Assembly: GCA_022640915.1 (NCBI GenBank)
Contig: JALCCT010000006.1
Coordinates: 1 to 64,000 of the forward strand
Reading direction: 5' to 3'
From: Bifidobacterium sp.
GTDB taxonomy: Bacteria; Actinomycetota; Actinomycetes; Actinomycetales; Bifidobacteriaceae
Length of the DNA stretch: 64,000 nt
Numbering within the stretch: position 1 is the stretch's first letter; each line of letters opens with the position of its first letter. This document shows positions 8,370 through 17,075 of this stretch, piece by piece. The notes under the pieces are model-generated. The model was not told the origin of the DNA. It saw only the letters and a program-made list of their open reading frames with translations, and did not search any database. A program made the translations under genes and the position numbers.

Positions 8370-11129
8370 ATGACACAAGACAATACACAAACCACGGCTG
8401 TGGGCAGCGGGCAAGCACCCGCTTCCTCGGCCGCCCGACCGCCCGAGGAGCACGAGCTTCCCGCGTCGCTGCAGCACGATATGGATCTGTGTTTGAAGAT
8501 TCTGCGCGATGTGGTCGGTGAATTCGATCCCGAGTTGCTCAGCGTATTCGATACTGTCCGCGATTATGTAGTCGAGGCCAGCGACGAACAATACAGCGGG
8601 CACAGGGCGCAGTATTCGAAAACCGGCGAAGACGGGCTAAATAAGGCCCGCGAGATCATCGACGGGATGAATCTGCACGACGCGCAACTCCTGGCTCGCA
8701 CATTCACTACCTATTTCCACTTGGCAAACCTGTGCGAGGAGAATTACCGCGTCAGCTCTCTGTATCAGCGCGAAGCGAAGGTGAGCGACGATCAGGCGGT
8801 CGATCCGGTGAACGAGCTGACCAGCACCTACCACCAGCTCATCGTCGAGATGGGCCCCGCAAAGGCTAAGGCGCTGCTCGACAAGCTCGAGTTCCACCCG
8901 GTGTTCACCGCGCACCCCACCGAGGCCCGCCGCAAGGCCGTGGCCGGCAAAATCCGGCGCATAGCGATCTTGCTGAGCAACGATTCGATGTTGGGCGGCT
9001 CCAACAAAAAAGAAAACCGCCGCCGGCTCTACAACGAGATCGATGCGCTGTTCCGCACCTCCCCAATCGCACTGAAGAAGCCCACGCCGGTCGAGGAATC
9101 AAACACCATCCTCGATATCTTCGATGACACGCTATTCGACACGATCCCCAAGGTTTACCGCCGTTTCGACGACTGGGTGCTGGGAGACAAGGCCGGTCTC
9201 GTCGAGCCGGTGTGCCCTGCCTTCTTCCACCCTGGCAGCTGGATTGGCTCCGACCGCGACGGCAACCCGAACGTCACCGCCAAGGTCAGCCGCAAAGTGG
9301 CTCGCAAGTTCACCGACCACGCCGTGGCCGCGCTCGAGGAGGCGACACGCACCGTCGGGCGCAATCTGACGATGGAATCAGGCACAACGCCACCGAGCGC
9401 CGAAATGCTGCAGCTGTGGAGCCATCTCAAGGAGATGAGCGAACGGCTGACCGACAAGGCCTCCCTGATCTCCACGCAGGAGCCGCACCGCGCCGCCATG
9501 CTCGTGATGGCCGACAAGCTGCATTACACGATCGAGCGCGATGCCGATCTCATGTATCACAGCTGTGATGATTTCATCGCTGACCTCAAGATCGTGCAAC
9601 GTTCGCTGGCGGCGGCAGGCGATCCACGCGCCGCCTACGGCCCGGTTCAGGACTTGATTTGGAAGGCCGAGACCTTTGGCTTCCATCTGGTCGAAATGGA
9701 ATTCCGCCAGCACTCGCTCGTTCATTCGCGCGCGTTGGAGGATATTCGCGAGCACGGCCTGCACGGCGAGCGCGGCGAATTGCAACCGATGACACACGAA
9801 GTGCTCGACACGTTCCGTGCGCTCGGTTCAATCCAGAAGCGCAACGGAATGAAGGCAGCCCGGCGCTACATCATTTCCTTCACCAAATCGGCGCAGAACA
9901 TCCGCGACGTGTACGAGCTCAACCGCATGGCGTTCGCTCATCCCGAAGACGTACCAACCATTGACGTCATCCCGCTGTTCGAGCAGCTGCAAGATCTTGA
10001 GAACTCAGTCGACGTACTCGAAGAAATGATCAAGATCCCCGAGGTGCAGGCCCGGCTTAAGACCACCGGCAACAAGCTGGAAGTCATGCTCGGCTACTCG
10101 GATTCCTCCAAGGATGCCGGCCCGACCACTGCCACACTGGCGCTTCATGCCGCGCAGGACCGCATCTCCAAGTGGGCGGTGGGCCACGACATCGATCTGA
10201 CCCTATTCCACGGCCGCGGCGGCGCTGTCGGCCGAGGTGGCGGCCCTGCGAACCGCGCAGTGCTAGCCCAGCCTGTCGGCTCGGTCAATTGCCGCTTCAA
10301 GCTCACCGAGCAGGGCGAGATTATCTTCGCCCGCTACGGCAATCCCGTGCTCGCCGTGCGCCATGTCGAGTCCGTGGCGGCCGCCACGATGCTGCAATCC
10401 GCACCAAGTGTGGAGAAGACCAACACCGAGATGACCGAGAAGTACACGGATATGGCGAACACGCTGAGCGATATCTCACACAGGCGCTTTCTCGATCTCA
10501 TCCAGGCCGACGACTTCACCCCGTGGTTCTCCACGGTGACGCCGTTGACCGAAGTCGGTCTGCTGCCGATCGGCTCACGCCCGGCCAAGCGCGGCCTTGG
10601 CGCGAAGTCGCTCGACGATCTGCGCACGATACCCTGGGTGTTCTCCTGGGCGCAAGCTCGCATCAACCTCGCCGCATGGTACGGCCTGGGAACAGCCTGT
10701 GAGCAGTTTGGCGACCTCGACGCGCTACGTGCAGCATACAAGGAATGGCCGCTGTTCAGCACGTTCATCGACAACATCGAAATGTCGATCGCGAAGACCG
10801 ACGAGCGCATCGCCAAAATGTACTTGGCGTTGGGTGATCGCGATGATCTACGCGACAAAGTGCTCACCGAGATGGAGCTGACCCACAAATGGATTCTGCT
10901 CATCGTTGGCGACGAATGGCCGTTGCAGCACCGTCATGTGCTCGGTCGCGCCGTACGTATTCGTTCGCCGTACGTCGACGCACTATCGGTCGAGCAAGTG
11001 CTCGCGCTCAGGTCGCTGCGCAAGAAAGTGGACAAGGAAGAGCTGAGTGAAAGCCAACAGGCCGGGTTCATCTACCTGATCCTATGCACCGTTTCGGGAG
11101 TCGCTGCTGGCCTGCAAAACACCGGCTGA
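8370..11129 (+). CDS. ppc: Phosphoenolpyruvate carboxylase
   Basis: A 919-residue cytosolic PEP carboxylase making oxaloacetate from PEP and bicarbonate. Diagnostic segments are all present: FTAHPTEARRKAV (about residue 178, catalytic His), GYSDSSKDAGPTTA (about 573), FHGRGGAVGRGGGP (about 612, catalytic Arg) and the C-terminal QNTG. Length fits the bacterial family. The start has a strong ribosome site (AAAGGAGG) five to six bases upstream. In an organism with an incomplete citrate cycle this is the anaplerotic CO2-fixing step. The beta-carbonic anhydrase gene downstream on the same strand (11484) can supply its bicarbonate. A long hairpin follows the stop. Confidence 0.98.
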   Translation: MTQDNTQTTAVGSGQAPASSAARPPEEHELPASLQHDMDLCLKILRDVVGEFDPELLSVFDTVRDYVVEASDEQYSGHRAQYSKTGEDGLNKAREIIDGMNLHDAQLLARTFTTYFHLANLCEENYRVSSLYQREAKVSDDQAVDPVNELTSTYHQLIVEMGPAKAKALLDKLEFHPVFTAHPTEARRKAVAGKIRRIAILLSNDSMLGGSNKKENRRRLYNEIDALFRTSPIALKKPTPVEESNTILDIFDDTLFDTIPKVYRRFDDWVLGDKAGLVEPVCPAFFHPGSWIGSDRDGNPNVTAKVSRKVARKFTDHAVAALEEATRTVGRNLTMESGTTPPSAEMLQLWSHLKEMSERLTDKASLISTQEPHRAAMLVMADKLHYTIERDADLMYHSCDDFIADLKIVQRSLAAAGDPRAAYGPVQDLIWKAETFGFHLVEMEFRQHSLVHSRALEDIREHGLHGERGELQPMTHEVLDTFRALGSIQKRNGMKAARRYIISFTKSAQNIRDVYELNRMAFAHPEDVPTIDVIPLFEQLQDLENSVDVLEEMIKIPEVQARLKTTGNKLEVMLGYSDSSKDAGPTTATLALHAAQDRISKWAVGHDIDLTLFHGRGGAVGRGGGPANRAVLAQPVGSVNCRFKLTEQGEIIFARYGNPVLAVRHVESVAAATMLQSAPSVEKTNTEMTEKYTDMANTLSDISHRRFLDLIQADDFTPWFSTVTPLTEVGLLPIGSRPAKRGLGAKSLDDLRTIPWVFSWAQARINLAAWYGLGTACEQFGDLDALRAAYKEWPLFSTFIDNIEMSIAKTDERIAKMYLALGDRDDLRDKVLTEMELTHKWILLIVGDEWPLQHRHVLGRAVRIRSPYVDALSVEQVLALRSLRKKVDKEELSESQQAGFIYLILCTVSGVAAGLQNTG

Positions 11130-11140
11130 TCCAGGCACAG

Positions 11141-11218
11141 GCATACGACAGAGCCGCGAAGGCGGGCTTGAAAAACCGTGAAAGGTCTTCAGCCCGCTTT
11201 CGCGGCTCTGTCGTATGC
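11141..11218 (+). terminator. Very long hairpin after ppc
   Basis: Arms 11141-11172 and 11188-11218 are reverse complements over about 31 bases with one mismatch and one single-base bulge, around a 15-base loop. It starts 11 bases after the ppc stop. There is no U-tract, so it is not a textbook intrinsic terminator; it may act as a Rho-independent-like pause, an mRNA 3'-end stabiliser, or a bidirectional element. Confidence 0.6.
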
Positions 11219-11483
11219 CGAACTCTCATAAACAACTGCATTCACGCGCGGACTCCCGAGAACACCTGGCAGAATTGTCGCGCACTGCCCTTCAACAGTG
11301 ACACCTCGCCGTGGCCGACCGTTACCTTGTTCTGGCCGCGTGCGACTACCATGGTGGGAAGAACGCCGCTTCGCCTGTGCATGCACAGGCGAAGCGCATG
11401 CACAGCCGGCCGACTCCATGTCGCGCATAAGACATGCCGCATGAAGCCGACTGCAACACCGAGAGACCATATGGGGGAAAGCC
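11219..11483. promoter_or_regulatory. Leader region of the carbonic anhydrase gene
   Basis: About 265 bases between the ppc hairpin and the carbonic anhydrase start. It should contain that gene's promoter. The only striking element is the 30-base perfect palindrome at 11367-11396. No coding frame is convincing. Confidence 0.45.
11367..11396. promoter_or_regulatory. 30-bp perfect palindrome, candidate operator
   Basis: Every base from 11367 to 11396 pairs with its mirror position around the centre between 11381 and 11382 (core TGTGCATGCACA). It lies 88 bases before the carbonic anhydrase start codon. With no loop, it is better suited to binding a dimeric protein than to forming a terminator. 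Function is inferred only from symmetry and position. Confidence 0.55.
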
Positions 11484-12152
11484 ATGACCGACAAGTCCGA
11501 TCAACGCGCTGAATCGATCGAAGCGACGGCCACGGCAGCGTGGAGCCGCATGCTGGCGGGCAATCGCCGATTCTCGCAGGGCACGGCCGAGCACCCGTGG
11601 CAGGATGCGGAAACCCGCGAATCGCTCATCGACGCGCAGCATCCCGATGCGGCCGTACTCTCCTGCTCGGATTCACGCGTGCCGCCCGAGATCATCTTTG
11701 ATCAGGGTCTGGGCGATATGTTCACGATCCGCACAGCCGGAGAGGTGCTCGATGCAGCAGTTCTCGCTTCGCTCGAATTCGCCGTGGAGACGCTCAACGT
11801 CAGCCTGCTCGTTGTACTCGGCCACGAGCATTGCGGTGCGGTCGCTTCGACGATCGCCCAGCTCAATACCATCATCAATGCGACGGCGCCCGACGGTGAA
11901 TCGGATCTTGGGCACATTGTCGCCGATTCGGAGTCGATCATCGTCCGTTCGGTTGGCGCGTCAATACAAACCGCGCGCGACGCCGATCTGGACAGCACGG
12001 ACGACTTCGAACGTGTGCATGTGGCCCGCACTATAGAGGCGTTGGTCGCCCGCTCCGAACCCATCCGCCAGGCGCTCACCAGTCAGCGGCTGATGCTGGT
12101 CGGCGCCCGCTACCAGGTGTCTACCGGCAAGGTCGAAGTGCTGTCGTTCTGA
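11484..12152 (+). CDS. Beta-class carbonic anhydrase
   Basis: A 222-residue cytosolic zinc enzyme interconverting CO2 and bicarbonate. The beta-class zinc ligands are visible as C61 and D63 in SCSDSRVPPE, and H114 and C117 in LGHEHCGAV; the D63-R65 dyad (CSDSR) is intact. The start ATG follows GGGGGAAAGCC, a usable ribosome site. It sits 355 bases after ppc on the same strand, and bicarbonate is the substrate of PEP carboxylase, so the neighbours probably form a functional pair for CO2 assimilation. A 30-base palindrome upstream suggests its own control. Confidence 0.95.
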   Translation: MTDKSDQRAESIEATATAAWSRMLAGNRRFSQGTAEHPWQDAETRESLIDAQHPDAAVLSCSDSRVPPEIIFDQGLGDMFTIRTAGEVLDAAVLASLEFAVETLNVSLLVVLGHEHCGAVASTIAQLNTIINATAPDGESDLGHIVADSESIIVRSVGASIQTARDADLDSTDDFERVHVARTIEALVARSEPIRQALTSQRLMLVGARYQVSTGKVEVLSF

Positions 12153-12383
12153 GCTATTCGTGCAACCGGATAGCCGTTCGCTAACGCTTAGGAATGGCGA
12201 TATCCCGGATCGCTCGGCTTGCCGCACTGATGACGTCTTTCGCCGATGGGTGATGCCAAGGAGCACAGTAAGCCCCGGAACGCTCTTTAACACCCGCAAC
12301 ACTCTTTGGCTGAGGGGAAAGGGCCAAGCAAACCGACCCAGAAACACAGCCTAAAGACCGGACGCCCCCCTAGAGTAGTGGCT

Positions 12384-13754
12384 ATGCCTCTTGGTTTGAA
12401 CATCCTCCTGATTTTCGTCTTCCTTGTGCTCGGCTCCATATTTTCCGGCACCGAGCTGGCGCTAGTCAGCCTGCGCGGTTCGCAGCTCGACCAGATGGAG
12501 CTGGAGGATGCGCGCGGGGCCCGTGTGGCCAAGATCGCGCGCGACCCAAATACCTTCCTTTCGACCGTGCAGATCGGAGTGACGCTGTGCGGATTCCTAT
12601 CGGCATCATTCGGCGAGTCTTCAATTTCGCCGTTCATCGTCCCGGTCATCGTGCAGTGGGGCGTTCCCCACAGCGTTGCGACACCGCTGACCACGATCGC
12701 GCTCACGCTCATCATTTCATACTGCTCAATCGTTATTTCCGAAATGGTGCCCAAACGCATCGCCATGCAGCGCACCGAACAAATCGCGCGCGCTGTGGTT
12801 CCTGCCATCGACGCCTTCGCCAAGATCACTCGGCCGATTATCTGGATGATCGGCCGGAACACGAATGGCATTGTACGGCTGCTAGGCTTCGACCCCAACG
12901 AGACCGAAAGCGAAGTTTCCGACGAAGAGCTGCGCGTGCTGGTCAACTCGAATTCGCGACTGAGCAACGACGAGCGCACGATTCTGGACGATGTATTCGA
13001 CGCATCTGAAACTATCGTCGCCGAGGTCATGCGGCCGCGCGCCGATGTGATCTTCCTCGATGGCGCCCAGCCTTTGGCGCAAGCCGCGAACTATGTGCGC
13101 GAGATGCCGTATTCGCGCTACCCGGTCACTGGCAAGGATTTCGACGACGTGCTCGGTTTCGTGCATGTGCGCGATTTGCTCGACGTGCGCGACCCCAACG
13201 CCCGCACCGTCGCCGATGTGACACGCGAAGGCATTGCGTTGCCGGGCACTTCTAAGATCCTGCCGAGCTTGAGCCTGCTGCGCAAACGCGGCATCCACCT
13301 GGCCGTCGTCATCGACGAATACGGTGGCACCGACGGCATCGTCACCTTGGAGGATATGACCGAAGAGCTCGTGGGAGACATCCGCGACGAATACGATTTG
13401 CCCGAGGAACCGCATCGCAACGCCAGCGACCCTGGCGTGTTCGTCAACGGAGTGGCGACCGTCGACGGCGGCATGACCATTGAAGACTTCGCCGACTTGA
13501 CCGGCATCGAGCTGGATGACGGCCCGTACGAGACCGTCGCCGGCTATTTCCTCGCTCACACCGGCCGCATGGGCGCCGTGGGCGAAGTGCTTCACTCCGA
13601 TGACGGCTACGATATGGTCGTCACCGAGGTCGATCACCGCCGCATCGAGACTCTCGAAGTGCGCAAGCATGCCGGTGACGCAAGAAGTACGAAAGGTCCG
13701 ATCGTGGCTGTTTCCGCTGATTCCAAGGCGCAGTCGACGCAGCCCGAGGTGTGA
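12384..13754 (+). CDS. CNNM/CorC (TlyC-type) membrane protein with CBS domains
   Basis: A 456-residue protein of the UPF0053 family. The DUF21 transmembrane domain (about 1-190) begins with a hydrophobic helix and contains LGSIFSGTELALVSLR. A CBS pair follows (about 205-330), containing MRPRADVIFLD and FVHVRDLLDV, with VVIDEYGGTDGIVTLED near its end, and then a C-terminal CorC_HlyC domain (about 345-430). Relatives export or sense divalent cations such as Mg2+ and Co2+; the hemolysin name is historical. I start it at ATG 12384 because the segment before it is hydrophilic and unlike the family. It stands alone on the plus strand. Confidence 0.9.
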   Translation: MPLGLNILLIFVFLVLGSIFSGTELALVSLRGSQLDQMELEDARGARVAKIARDPNTFLSTVQIGVTLCGFLSASFGESSISPFIVPVIVQWGVPHSVATPLTTIALTLIISYCSIVISEMVPKRIAMQRTEQIARAVVPAIDAFAKITRPIIWMIGRNTNGIVRLLGFDPNETESEVSDEELRVLVNSNSRLSNDERTILDDVFDASETIVAEVMRPRADVIFLDGAQPLAQAANYVREMPYSRYPVTGKDFDDVLGFVHVRDLLDVRDPNARTVADVTREGIALPGTSKILPSLSLLRKRGIHLAVVIDEYGGTDGIVTLEDMTEELVGDIRDEYDLPEEPHRNASDPGVFVNGVATVDGGMTIEDFADLTGIELDDGPYETVAGYFLAHTGRMGAVGEVLHSDDGYDMVVTEVDHRRIETLEVRKHAGDARSTKGPIVAVSADSKAQSTQPEV

Positions 13755-14078
13755 CATGGACCAGTAGTGTGCGCGCCTATTGAACTGCATCTATTCGACA
13801 GGTGTCAGTCGGCCAGTAGGAATCGGTAGGCGCAAACCCCGACCTTGCAACGATATATACCGCTCAGACATCGTTGTCGCCCGCAACACCACGAGTTCTC
13901 TTTCCAAGCCATCGGGCCAGCACATATTTTCTGGCCACATTTAACATAATTGCAGCCGATACACGTAAGATTTCGCCGAATGTGAAGTTCTCACGATAGC
14001 GGACGTAGCTGCACGCAGCCGTAGCTGGTGCCGCTAAGATGGAAGTATCTGTGGTCAACAGACAGGAAGGAATAAATT
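13755..14078. other. Non-coding gap upstream of dps
   Basis: About 320 bases, relatively A+T-rich from 13920 to 14000. It should carry the dps promoter; a strong ribosome site (AGGAAGGAA) precedes the ATG. No clear operator or gene was found. Confidence 0.4.
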
Positions 14079-14558
14079 ATGGCACTTGAATTCGTGGTTC
14101 CCGGACTGGATGAGGCATCCTCCGAGAAGATCATTTCCATCTTGCAAAATCGTTTGAGCCAAGAGCAGGAAGCTTCTCTAGTGCTCAAGCACGCACATTG
14201 GAATGTGACCGGGCCGAGCTTCATCGGCGTGCACGAAATGCTCGATCCCCAGATCGAGATCGTGCGCAACCAGGCCGATGAAACCGCTGAGCGCATCGCC
14301 ACCCTCGGCGGCAGCCCCGATGGCCGGCCCGACGCGATTCTGCGCAACCGCACCTGGAAGGGCGTGGATCTGACCGGACGACACTCTACAACAGATTATT
14401 TGAAGGCCCTGTGTGATTTCTACGATCAGCTCATCGCCGACGATCGCGAGGCCATCAAAGAGCTCGACGAGCTCGATGTGATCAGCTCGAACATCATGCA
14501 GGATCATGTGCAGGATCTCGAAAAGTTCCAGTGGTTCATGCGCAGCCATCTGGTATGA
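14079..14558 (+). CDS. dps: Dps/ferritin-like DNA-binding stress protein
   Basis: A 159-residue four-helix ferritin-like protein. The inter-subunit ferroxidase motif of Dps is clear: a His in LKHAHWNVTGPSF, then HEMLDPQIE, then the D-E pair in RNQADETAERI. Dps shells oxidise Fe2+ with peroxide, store iron and can compact DNA, important in a peroxide-sensitive anaerobe. The start is set by the AGGAAGGAA ribosome site 7-8 bases upstream. N- and C-termini are short and not strongly basic, so DNA binding is uncertain. It is monocistronic and followed by a 44-base palindrome. Confidence 0.93.
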   Translation: MALEFVVPGLDEASSEKIISILQNRLSQEQEASLVLKHAHWNVTGPSFIGVHEMLDPQIEIVRNQADETAERIATLGGSPDGRPDAILRNRTWKGVDLTGRHSTTDYLKALCDFYDQLIADDREAIKELDELDVISSNIMQDHVQDLEKFQWFMRSHLV

Positions 14559-14624
14559 GCCGCGCAGTGGACGCGCATACGCGCGAGAGCAAACGTGCGT
14601 TGTGAGGTATGCATTGCAGAGTAC

Positions 14625-14668
14625 CAATGGCGGGGGCCAACGAATCGATTCGTTGGCCCCCGCCATTG
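14625..14668 (+). terminator. 44-bp perfect palindrome after dps
   Basis: Positions 14625-14668 are perfectly self-complementary around the centre 14646/14647 (core CGAATCGATTCG, outer arms rich in G on the left and C on the right). It begins 67 bases after the dps stop and precedes the convergent GH3 gene. A T-rich stretch follows (14677-14690), so bidirectional termination is plausible, though the absence of any mismatch or loop is unusual. Confidence 0.6.
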
Positions 14669-14793
14669 TGACTATTCCTGTCTTTGTTTCCGTGCGTCTC
14701 TTACGTTGGAGTGTGAGGACAGAGAACCCCATACTTCACGATTGACCATTCTTATGCTTTACAATGTAACGGATTTCGCTGGTTGCCCTGTAC

Positions 14794-16989
14794 CTAGACC
14801 AGAGTCACGCACAGCGGGGTGCTGAGGTCGCGGCTATTGGGACCGACCATGATGTCGAAGGCGCCCGGATCGCTGCGCTCACCCAAGTCCGCATGCACGT
14901 AACGCACGTCGGATTCCCGCAGCGAGAAATGGACAGTTCGAGTTTCGTGTGCAGCGAGCTCAATCTGCTCGAAGCCCTTGAGCTGCTTCACTGGGCGTAC
15001 GACCTGTCCGACTCTGTCGCGCACATAGCATTGCACGGTCTCGGTGCCGGCGATATCGCTGTCATTGGTAACAGCGACCGTGATATCAAGCGCATGCTCG
15101 GCATCGAAAGTCGCCGAGGAAACCGACGGCGCACCATAGACAAACGAGCTGTAGCTCAGGCCGAAGCCGAAGGGGTATCTGGCGTAATTGCTCGCGTCGA
15201 GATATTTAGAGACGTATTTTTCGCCCGGAGCCCCCTCGTATGGCCGCCCAGTGGATTCCGCGTTGTAGTAGACCGGCACCTGGCCGACGTTCTGCGGGAA
15301 GGACATGGATAGCCTGCCGGAGGGGTTGACCGCGCCATAGAGCACATCGGCTACAGCTGAGCCGGCTTCGCTGCCCGGGAACCACGCCTCCACAATCGCC
15401 TCAGCATCGCCAATCGCGCCCAGATCGAGAGGCCTGCCATTGAATACCACGACGACCACATGCGCATTCGCCGCCTTCACCGCATTGAACAGTTCGATCT
15501 GCGCCTGCGGCAGCGCGATATTGGTGCGGCTCGACGCTTCGCCGGTCATCGCCGAAGTTTCGCCCAGCGCGAGCACGACCGTTCCGGCTCGGTGTGAGAG
15601 CTCCACGGCTTCGTCAATAGCCGCTTGGGACGTCTCGAAATAGTCGCATTCCTGCTGCGCGACCAGCAGATTCACCCCATGCTCGGCAGCCATGCGCTGC
15701 ATGCCATCCGCCATGCTGACTGCATCTTGCGGCCGACCCTTGAACGACCACGCCCCCAGCACATCATGCGAGCGGGCAAGCGGGCCGACCAACGCCACCG
15801 TGATTGCAGAGCCAGCGACAGACTCGACACCGCGTTCACAACCGAGCGGAAGCATACCGCGTTCGTTCTTCAGCAGCACGATTGAACAGTCAGCGATCCG
15901 CCGCGCCTCGGCACGATGTTCGACGCAACCGATGAGCTGCCGTTCCCGCGCTTCATCCATACCGCGGAATGGGTGCTCAAACAGCCCCAGATCGTTCTTC
16001 AGCATCAGTACGCGCATAACAGCTTCGTCGATCAGCGATACGTCGACTTCTCCAGACGCGACGAGCTCGGCAAGCGAATGCAGATAGCACACGCTCATCA
16101 TTTCGATGTCGACGCTGGCTTCGATGGCCAGTCGGGCCGCCGCGCGATCGTCCTCGGCGACTCCGTGGGCGATGAGCTCTCGAACAGCGTTGAAATCGGA
16201 AATGACCACGCCATCGAAACCCCATTCACCACGCAGAATATCGCGGAACAGATGCCTGTTGCCAGTGGCAGGCACGCCATCAACCGTATTGAAGGAGGTC
16301 ATGACGGTTTTTGCGCCGGCGGCCACGGCGGCACGGTACCCTGGCAGGTACATATCGCGCAGCAAACGCTCGGACATGTCGACTGTATTATATTCACGGC
16401 CTCCCGCTACCGCTCCATAAGCGGCGAAATGCTTGACGCATGCGGCCACGCGATCGATGTCATGCAGCAGATCATCGCCCTGATAGCCATGCACCAGCGC
16501 CTCGGCCATGCGGGCGTTCAGATACGGATCTTCGCCGGTCGATTCCATCACGCGACCCCAGCGCGGATCGCGCACGAGATCGACCATCGGCGAGAACGTC
16601 AACGAGAGGCCAGCCACGGAGGATTCGCAGGCGGCGACCTTCGCCATGCGCTGCGCCGCAGCAGGACTCCACGAGCTTCCCAGCGCAAGCGGTATAGGGA
16701 AAATCGTTTCGTAGCCGTGGATCACGTCCGACATGAACATGGTGGGGATGTGCAGCCGGTGGCGCTGCATCGCGGCAATCTGGATTCGTCGGCATTGCGC
16801 GGCTCCGGCGATATTAAGCACCGTGCCCACGTTCGCCAGCTCCTCGTCGGCGATACCCAGCTGGGTCATCGGGCCGGTGCGTTCCTCGGCATCGTCGGAG
16901 AAGAAGTCGCCGCTAACCTGGGTCAGCTGACCGATCTTCTCGTCCAGAGTCATTTGCGCGAGCAGGTCGGCGAGTTGCTGGTGGCGCAT
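14794..16989 (-). CDS. GH3 beta-glucosidase
   Basis: A 731-residue glycoside hydrolase family 3 enzyme. The N-terminal barrel contains MTLDEKIGQL, FSPMVDLVRDPRWGR, ESTGEDPYL and GVVISDFNAV with predicted nucleophile D265. A middle alpha/beta sandwich (about 360-560) and a C-terminal fibronectin-III-like domain (about 600-731) follow. No signal peptide, so it is cytoplasmic and acts on imported beta-glucosides. The start has AAGGGAACC upstream. It is the last gene of an operon containing a GH94-type phosphorylase; in Listeria a GH3 enzyme beside 1,2-beta-oligoglucan phosphorylase cleaves sophorose. Substrate here is inferred, and broad beta-glucosidase activity is the alternative. Confidence 0.92.
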   Translation of the reverse strand: MRHQQLADLLAQMTLDEKIGQLTQVSGDFFSDDAEERTGPMTQLGIADEELANVGTVLNIAGAAQCRRIQIAAMQRHRLHIPTMFMSDVIHGYETIFPIPLALGSSWSPAAAQRMAKVAACESSVAGLSLTFSPMVDLVRDPRWGRVMESTGEDPYLNARMAEALVHGYQGDDLLHDIDRVAACVKHFAAYGAVAGGREYNTVDMSERLLRDMYLPGYRAAVAAGAKTVMTSFNTVDGVPATGNRHLFRDILRGEWGFDGVVISDFNAVRELIAHGVAEDDRAAARLAIEASVDIEMMSVCYLHSLAELVASGEVDVSLIDEAVMRVLMLKNDLGLFEHPFRGMDEARERQLIGCVEHRAEARRIADCSIVLLKNERGMLPLGCERGVESVAGSAITVALVGPLARSHDVLGAWSFKGRPQDAVSMADGMQRMAAEHGVNLLVAQQECDYFETSQAAIDEAVELSHRAGTVVLALGETSAMTGEASSRTNIALPQAQIELFNAVKAANAHVVVVVFNGRPLDLGAIGDAEAIVEAWFPGSEAGSAVADVLYGAVNPSGRLSMSFPQNVGQVPVYYNAESTGRPYEGAPGEKYVSKYLDASNYARYPFGFGLSYSSFVYGAPSVSSATFDAEHALDITVAVTNDSDIAGTETVQCYVRDRVGQVVRPVKQLKGFEQIELAAHETRTVHFSLRESDVRYVHADLGERSDPGAFDIMVGPNSRDLSTPLCVTLV

Positions 16990-17075
16990 AAGTGGTTCCC
17001 TTCGCGGTTTTTACAGGTATTGCGTTTACTGCCTTGACGAACATTCACAGTTCGCCGTTATCGTCATCCGGCGCA

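Noticed and set aside
15916..17037. Plus-strand frame of 373 residues opposite the GH3 gene
   Set aside because: It mirrors a conserved GH3 enzyme and has no ribosome site or domain.
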